DNA from: Klebsormidium nitens
Lineage: Eukaryota > Streptophyta > Klebsormidiophyceae > Klebsormidiales > Klebsormidiaceae
Assembly (NCBI GenBank): GCA_000708835.1
Contig: DF237737.1
Location: forward strand, 9,446-34,095
DNA length: 24,650 bases
Direction of reading: 5' to 3'
Shown: in pieces, positions 19,603 to 24,650 of the stretch
Position numbering within the stretch: the stretch's first letter is position 1
Layout of the letters: each line of letters opens with the position of its first letter
Translations under genes and position numbers: made by a program
Notes under the pieces: model-generated
The model's database searches: none
What the model was told of the DNA's origin: nothing
What the model saw: the letters and a program-made list of their open reading frames with translations, nothing else

Positions 19603-20696
19603 GTGCGCGGGATCCATGGCGGGCGTGGTGGGGGCACGAGCTCAGTTTGGAGCGCGGCCGAAACAAATGCGTTGTACGCCAGGGCCTTGACGGAGTTCGG
19701 GGAGATGGCAGAACGGAAGGTTTCGGCAGCTGCGAATAGCTCGCGCAAGCGGACTGCAGAAGAATTCGCAGCGTTCCTTGGTCGGAACCCTTACGGGGTT
19801 AGCATTGAGACCGCTTCTCCTGCGGACGTCGGTGCTTTTATCGTCAGTGACTGGCTGCCCCGACACAGCGGGAATTGCAGGACGGTGCTGCCGTCTACTG
19901 GAAAGACGGTGGCTTCTGCTTCTGCTGTGAAAGGGGTCGTGAAGGACCTGTCAAAAACATACACGTTGTTGGGGTACGCCGCCGGGCACGAGAACCCGGC
20001 CAAGTCAGAAGTTGTTAAGTCTTATCGGGACGGCTACGAGCGTTGCCTGCACGACGAGGATGTGAAGGTCCAGCGCGCCAAGGTTTTCACCGAGGTGAAG
20101 TTGGATGCGCTGCTTGCGCACATGGCCGACCGCGTGAAGCAGGAGACGGACGCTCTGGAGCTCTGTACGCTGCTGATGGACCAGGCGGCCGTGTTGTACC
20201 TGTGGGAATCGTTAGCTCGGGGCAAGGAGTGCGGTGCGCTGAGCGCGCGAGAAATTGAAGGAGGAGCCGCTCCTGCAGCGTACCCTGGTTGGAGCAAAAC
20301 TGTTCACAAGAACCCAGTGCGCGTAGTCCGTTGGCCCAGGCTGGGACGGGAGTTAGGCTCACCTTCGTCGAAGCTGCTGCACAACTGATTAAGGGTTTGG
20401 AGATCCTTGGCGACCCGAGTCCAGAGGACGGTTACCTGTTCAGGGCGCAAAATCGGCAACGAACCGGATTCTCGCCGGGTCCAATTTCGAGCGCCTGCCT
20501 GCGGAAGCGAATTCAACGACGACTGCAGCAGGCAGGGTTGTTTGAGGGGGAGACCCTGCATAGTTTCCGTAGGTCAGCAGTGCAGCATGCGGCAGTCAAC
20601 CTGAACTATAACGTGAAGCAGTTGATGGAGTTAGGGCGTTGGAAAAGTTACTCTGCCTTCAAGGTCTATGTAGAAGAAATCTGGCATCGGCGCTAG
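19603..20696 (+). pseudogene. Tyrosine recombinase of the retrotransposon, frame-broken
   Basis: The enzyme would integrate the circular cDNA by strand exchange. The first frame (19603-20388) carries the N-terminal core-binding part and the box I arginine, R206 in SLARGKECGAL. The second frame (to 20696) carries LHSFRRSAVQH, with the His at 20559 and Arg at 20568, then LGRWKSYSAFKVYVEEI, with Trp at 20640 and the nucleophile Tyr at 20667. All catalytic positions are present but lie in two frames that differ by a -1 shift, somewhere in about 20300-20370. The true start may be the Met at 19506 (MPIVTRQQLLTNKWAYLLQ), which is in yet another frame, implying a second shift near 19600-19650. I see no intron signature, so decay is the simplest reading. 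Confidence 0.8.
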
Positions 20697-20810
20697 AGAA
20701 CAGTTACAATTGAATGTTAATTGTCAGATGTTACTCCGTGTTCTCACTATGCTACCTGTGCGCTCATGTATCTGATGCACTGCCACATTACTCCGCAATT
20801 GCTTTGTCAA

Positions 20811-23063
20811 CTACCATGTTATCAGGAACGCCTGCAACTTATACAGCGCTGGATTGGCCGTCCCTTTGGGGACCCGATGACTAGGCGTGCATGTGTCCGT
20901 GCTGTGTGGCAGGATCACCGGTCCCCTCACTGATGCTCGCTTGTTGATGCCGCTCAGCGCCAGCCACCAGTTGGTTGCCGGCGCCTCTGGGACTATGACC
21001 ACGCAGCTGGTTTCGAAGCGCTGGATTGCCGTCACGACTTCGCTAAGGAGTCTCACTGGTGGAAAAATCCAGGCTATCTCTCCGGGTGCCAGCACGTCCC
21101 GCCAGTCGACCCGCAGCGCATCTGCTGCGATGCAGCCGGGAGTGATGTGCTGGCTGAAGAACCGATCGGACAGGTGCCACGTGTCCGACGCAAACAGGTC
21201 CAGCGCTGGCTCCACGCCGAATTCCCCCTTGATTCTGCGTACCTGCCCCGCACTCAACCCCCAGTCGGAGCTGTCCTGGAATTTGCTAAGGTCATCTTCT
21301 TCCTGCATCTCTAGGCGCGGCTTCTACTGGGCCACTACGTCGAAGTCCCCCCCCACGCACAGCTCAAACAGCTGTCTGAGCGCGGCGTTGACGTCGGGGG
21401 CGCGGCTATTCATGGCGTTCACCGCCCTGACCGCCCCTTGGTTGTCTCCCTTCAGCAGCACCGCGGCTCCCCGCAGCACCTCCCCCGCTCGCTCGTGTGC
21501 TTCCGTCAGCACCCGCAGGAACGCCACCGTTTCCCTTGCCGTGCTGGACATTTTCCTCTCGTCCTCCGAGAGGGTCCCGACAACCGAGAGCTTCTCGCCC
21601 CCGGGGATCTGAATGGTGCCTCCAAAGCCGGTTTCCGACGCGTCCGAACCAGCCTCCGCCGTTATGCAGCGCGGGAACCAGCGCCTGCCGTTCCATTCCG
21701 GCAGCCGCTGCAAGAACAACTCCGTTGTCCGCTTCGCTGCCTGGGGCGTTGAGAAGACGTCATCCCACGTCAGCTTCCCTTGGATTGCTGCGAAGAACGG
21801 CCGGCTATAGAGGGACGCCGGCAGCACTGCCGGGCTGACGGAAATCACCTTCCCCGCCACCTTGGCCAGCTCCCGGGGCGTGACGTCAGCGCTCTCTGCC
21901 AAACCCCTTAGCGCCGCCCGCAGCTTCTCCATCTTTGCAGGGGCTACGGCGAAGCGCTGGGCTACCGTCTCGATGATAAACCCCAGCCAAGGCCCCTCTT
22001 GTTGCGGCCAGAGGTTGCACTTGGGGATGCTGAGGACCGCTCCGCACAGCGTCAGAAGCTTGATGATGAAGATCGTCGCCCACAGACAGCGGTAGAAGTC
22101 GATGTCCCCTGTGAGCCCGTCGTCGAGGTAGCTCGAGACGGGCACCGCTCGCAATCGGATCTCCTTACTCAGCTCCTGGGTGAGGAGAGTGTAGAGGAAG
22201 CAAGCTGCCGACCACCCGAAGCACATCGCGTTGTAGTGCATGTAGACTTCTCCGATCTTGATCCCGAAGTACTTGCGGTAGGCCGGGTTAATCAGGACGT
22301 GGTAGTACCCGGCCTTGAAGTCCCAGGTCGTGAAGAAGGAGGCCTGCGTCAGAAACGTGAGGACCTCGCGCAGCGTCTCGTACTTGAAAGCGTGCTTCTT
22401 CGAAAACAGGTTGACGTAGCGGGCGTTTACCACCAGCCGCCCCTTGGGGAGGTTAACCACTCCGAGTGGGTTGACCACCTTAGGCTTGCCGTCTCCCGGG
22501 CCGTACACGTGCAGGGTACCGTTTTGGACCATCTTGACTGCTTCCCCCACTGCGAACGGGGCGTTGTCGTAAAAGGACTGGTGGTTCCGGAATTCGACCT
22601 GATGGGGAACTTGTCCGTGAAGCAAGTCGTCCACTTCGAGGGGTTTGACGGTGCGGGCGAGCATCGCCCTAACTTGCTCGCGTTTCTTGGGCTCCGCTTC
22701 TTCGGTGCCCACAAACTGAGGTTTTATTCCCGCAGCGAGCATCTTAAGGACCCGTTTCGAGGACTCCCGTTTGGAGTCTTTCAGCAACTCTTGCCAGGCC
22801 GGGAGGTGCCGCCCAAAGCTGCCGGCCACAAACTTCTCCGGGTCGGACGTGTGGTCTCCGACGTTCCTCACCCAGGTTTCCAACTCCCCTTTCATTTCGG
22901 CGGACATTTCTGATCCCCCCGCCGGGCCTGGTGCTGTGCGCAGGACTTCTCGCACAGCTTTCCGAAGTTGCTCTAGATCTGGGATAGGGGCCTGCCTGAC
23001 CTTTGATCCCGGCAAAGAAAGCGTGTGTGCAGGCGTCGAGCGCCACGGACACGCCTTCTGCAA
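20811..23063 (-). pseudogene. Reverse transcriptase-RNase H polyprotein of the retrotransposon, with one internal TAG
   Basis: Residues 1-150 are a leader; the RT spans about 155-420. It has TTWDFKAGYYHV (Asp248, motif A), CFGWSAACFLYT (motif B) and SYLDDGLTGD (Asp314/315, motif C). RNase H follows with Asp474 (GSDAS), Glu511 (STARETVAF) and Asp540 (LKGDNQGAV). TAG at 21326-21324 stops the frame after FDVVAQ; the same frame continues with KPRLEMQEEDDLSKF, where the family has Trp-x-Pro-Arg...A/D-x-LS. After it comes a domain with LDLFASDTWHLSDRFFS, ADALRVDW and IFPPVRLL, typical of the C-terminal part of DIRS polyproteins and often described there as a Dam-like methyltransferase domain. The stop at 20811 ends the ORF. 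Start at 23063 is the first Met of the open frame, but it may be reached by a frame change from the gag ORF. Confidence 0.85.
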
Positions 23064-23493
23064 GCGGATCTGTGGCTGTGTCTGGCTGCAGCTCCTCGAG
23101 CTCTTTGTCGGGCCCGCTACCCGCCAGCTCCGTGGCGTTATGAGGCGCTTTGGGCAACCCGCTCGGGTTTTCTGCCTGCGTCACGTTTTGGTCACGCTCG
23201 AAGGCGTCTGGGGGCCCCTCAGATTTCTTTCCAGGGCTGTCGACTTTTGCTCCGCCCTGCTCGCTTTGGGGGAGCGTTTTGTTCTCGCCCTTCGGGGCCG
23301 CTCCGTTTCGAGCCGGCAGTTCGCCACTTCGTGGCGCGACCGCTTCTGCGTTTTCCTCCGAGCCACGTGGCGGGGTTTGCGCCGGGTCGGTGGCTGTGAC
23401 GCCTTGCTCCGTGGCCCTGGTGAATTCATTGTGAAGTTCAGTTTGAATAGAGCCGCAGCGGCGGTCTCGGGGAGCCAGGAAAAAACGCACCAT
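23000..23493 (-). CDS. Gag-like N-terminal ORF of the retrotransposon
   Basis: The ORF starts at MVRFFLAPRDRRCGSIQTEL (23493) and is rich in Glu, Pro, Ala and Gly with no zinc knuckle. Its frame stays open to 22744, but from about 23000 the RT frame carries the meaningful sequence (LPGSKVRQAPIPDLEQL), so I end it there. The two frames overlap and differ by +1 in the direction of translation. In DIRS-like elements the first ORF is a poorly conserved gag, so composition and position are the only support. Confidence 0.5.
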
Positions 23494-23507
23494 TCGCCGG
23501 CCAGTTC

Positions 23508-23517
23508 TTATATAGGA
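23508..23517 (-). promoter_or_regulatory. TATA-like box upstream of the gag/RT genes
   Basis: The minus strand reads CCTATATAAG, 14 bases before the ATG at 23493. A start site 25-30 bases downstream would fall after that ATG, so either the real translation start is further in or the box is not used. Confidence 0.3.
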
Positions 23518-23520
23518 ATA

Positions 23521-24403
23521 AGCGGGTTCCGACTAACCCGATTCTGAATAAGGGGCCCCGTAGCCGCATGTGCAAGTCGCTTCGCTAATCCACGCGGGCG
23601 GAGAAGGATTCAGCCCGATGGGCTCGGAAAACCTGGTTCGGACTTAACCCAAATTTAAGTTGACGAATTTTTCTCAGAAAATTCTCCGCTGCCAGTCGTA
23701 TACCTTCTGGCTTAACGAGGTGGACCGAATTTATGAACTCACAAATTTTGTGTTCCTCCTAACCTCGCGGTAATTTTCCTTAACCCACTCTAACCGCGCA
23801 GTTAACCCGGTTAACGGGCGGATTTACACCAAAGCAGGACGTTCCAACTTTGAAGGCCATACAGTGGTCAAAACCTCTTTTTCTGGTGGCCCGAAGAGAA
23901 CCAGCTTCGGTTCATTAGCTATGCCCCGTCTTTTTTGTACAATTAGAACTTTACAGAAGTGCATTTGGACACCTGTAGCTCCAGATATGACCGAATACGT
24001 GTTGGCAGGCAATTTTTCCCGGCCGGAGAGCAGAACACGCCCGAGATGCAGATGCAATAATTTGATCAAAGCATTCGAATCCCATCTTTGAAAGTAAACT
24101 CAAAGCATACCTAATGACCTGCTTTCAAGATCGGCTTCGATCAAATCACTGAGACCGATCTACAAACATTTTATCGGATTCAGGAACACAGTCGAAACAA
24201 CTTCATCTTACAAGGAACTTGTTGGGATCAGACACTTTTCATCCCTTGAAGTCAGCCGCCGATGATCCATCATGTTTGTCCAGTTCGGAACTCTTAGTGT
24301 TACGTTTCTATTTCCAACTATTTCGCTGCTCTCCTATACTTCTCTTCTACTCCAACGTGGCTTCGTGGGGCTTTCTCTGTCTTTCGCTCCCCGAATCTCT
24401 TAC
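23521..24403. other. Right flank of the retrotransposon, no supported gene
   Basis: It contains many TTAACC/GGTTAA strings between 23521 and 23820, such as GTTAACCCGGTTAACGGG. An 81-codon minus-strand ORF (23824-24069) is unrecognised. Part of this region is probably the left terminal sequence of the element and part the first intron of the gene starting at 24528. Confidence 0.4.
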
Positions 24404-24528
24404 CTACGACTTGCCCGATTTCCTGGGGCCTGACGGTCGCGGTCCTCACGATCATCTCTGTCCCGATCGTCGGCCCTTCTCTTGCCGCCCCAGCCGAATC
24501 CTCTGCCGGAGCCTCCAGATCCGCTCAT
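24404..24528 (-). CDS. Probable first coding exon of an Arg/Asp-rich protein
   Basis: On the minus strand ATG at 24528-24526 opens MSGSGGSGRGFGWGGKRRAD, followed by DRDRDDREDRDRQAPGNRAS and an AG before a GTAAGA donor at 24403. The Gly-rich start and the RD/ED repeats resemble N-termini of RNA-binding or splicing-related proteins, but this composition is not specific. No following exon is certain; TGATTTGATCGAAGCCGATC near 24144 would fit the phase but has a weak donor. The retrotransposon lies downstream, so the gene is very short, has a large intron containing the element, or was cut by it. Confidence 0.4.
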
Positions 24529-24650
24529 GTTAAGCGGAGGGAGTTTCGTTAGTCGGAGCCGCTTCAGGTGTGACGATTCGAGTCTATGAACTCTTCATAT
24601 CGAACTCGTCCCAGTATATTGTCCGCGCGCGTATGGCGTATCTGCTATCT

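Larger units (their letters stand above)
18255..23520. mobile_element. Tyrosine-recombinase retrotransposon, Kangaroo-like (DIRS/PAT group), with convergent RT and recombinase
   Basis: The minus strand carries, in order, a gag-like ORF (from 23493), a reverse transcriptase, RNase H and a further domain to 20811. The plus strand carries a tyrosine recombinase ending at 20696, so the two blocks converge with about 115 bp between them. DIRS-type elements use a tyrosine recombinase in place of an integrase and make no target duplication. The Kangaroo element of Volvox carteri is the known example with the recombinase inverted relative to RT. A 136-bp direct repeat lies on the recombinase side; the matching left-hand repeat beyond 23500 is not visible, so the outer end on the RT side is uncertain. 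Coding lesions suggest this copy is no longer autonomous. Confidence 0.8.

Noticed and set aside
21999-22913. 304-codon plus-strand ORF
   Set aside because: Antisense shadow of the reverse transcriptase; the minus frame has the YLDD and other RT motifs.
19215-23580. Inverted terminal repeats of the retrotransposon (shared GCGACTTGCA and GGCCGGCGAA)
   Set aside because: Two ten-base matches occur in the same order in inverted orientation, but their spacing differs (127 versus 78 bp) and the sequence between does not align; chance in GC-rich DNA is not excluded.

Overview
The window looks like nuclear DNA of a green-lineage (streptophyte) organism. Exons are GC-rich, introns are bounded by GT/AG, telomere-like CCCTAAA motifs recur, and one gene carries two WRC zinc fingers, a domain characteristic of plants. 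A streptophyte alga such as Klebsormidium would fit, but the genus is inference.

Layout. (1) 1-5504, plus strand: the C-terminal part of a MCM3 replicative helicase gene, rebuilt as eight phase-compatible exons ending in a 48-nt terminal exon. Two of its introns carry tandem arrays that copy a splice site. The first exon in the window contains an in-frame TAG, and the sequence upstream of it is not open. (2) 5505-8802: AT-richer, mostly gene-free, with a possible tRNA-derived SINE at about 7381-7437 (minus) and an ORF of doubtful status at 8320-8664. (3) 8803-17323, plus strand: a five-exon gene whose exon lengths sum to exactly 1669 codons. The predicted 1668-aa nuclear protein has two Cys2-Cys2 zinc-finger-like motifs, a TP-repeat segment, basic and acidic stretches and two perfect WRC domains. 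(4) 18255-about 23520: a tyrosine-recombinase (DIRS/PAT-like) retrotransposon. Its RT-RNase H polyprotein is on the minus strand and its tyrosine recombinase is on the plus strand, convergent as in the Kangaroo element of Volvox. A 136-bp direct repeat (2 mismatches) lies at 18255-18390 and 19362-19497. The copy looks recently decayed: a TAG in the RNase H, a frame break in the recombinase, and a gag/RT frame change. (5) 24404-24528, minus strand: a likely first exon of another gene encoding an Arg/Asp-rich N-terminus.

The most unusual items are the convergent RT/recombinase element, the splice-site-copying tandem repeats in MCM3, and the large double-WRC protein. All gene models come from reading frames, splice consensus and phase only; no transcript or database evidence was available.
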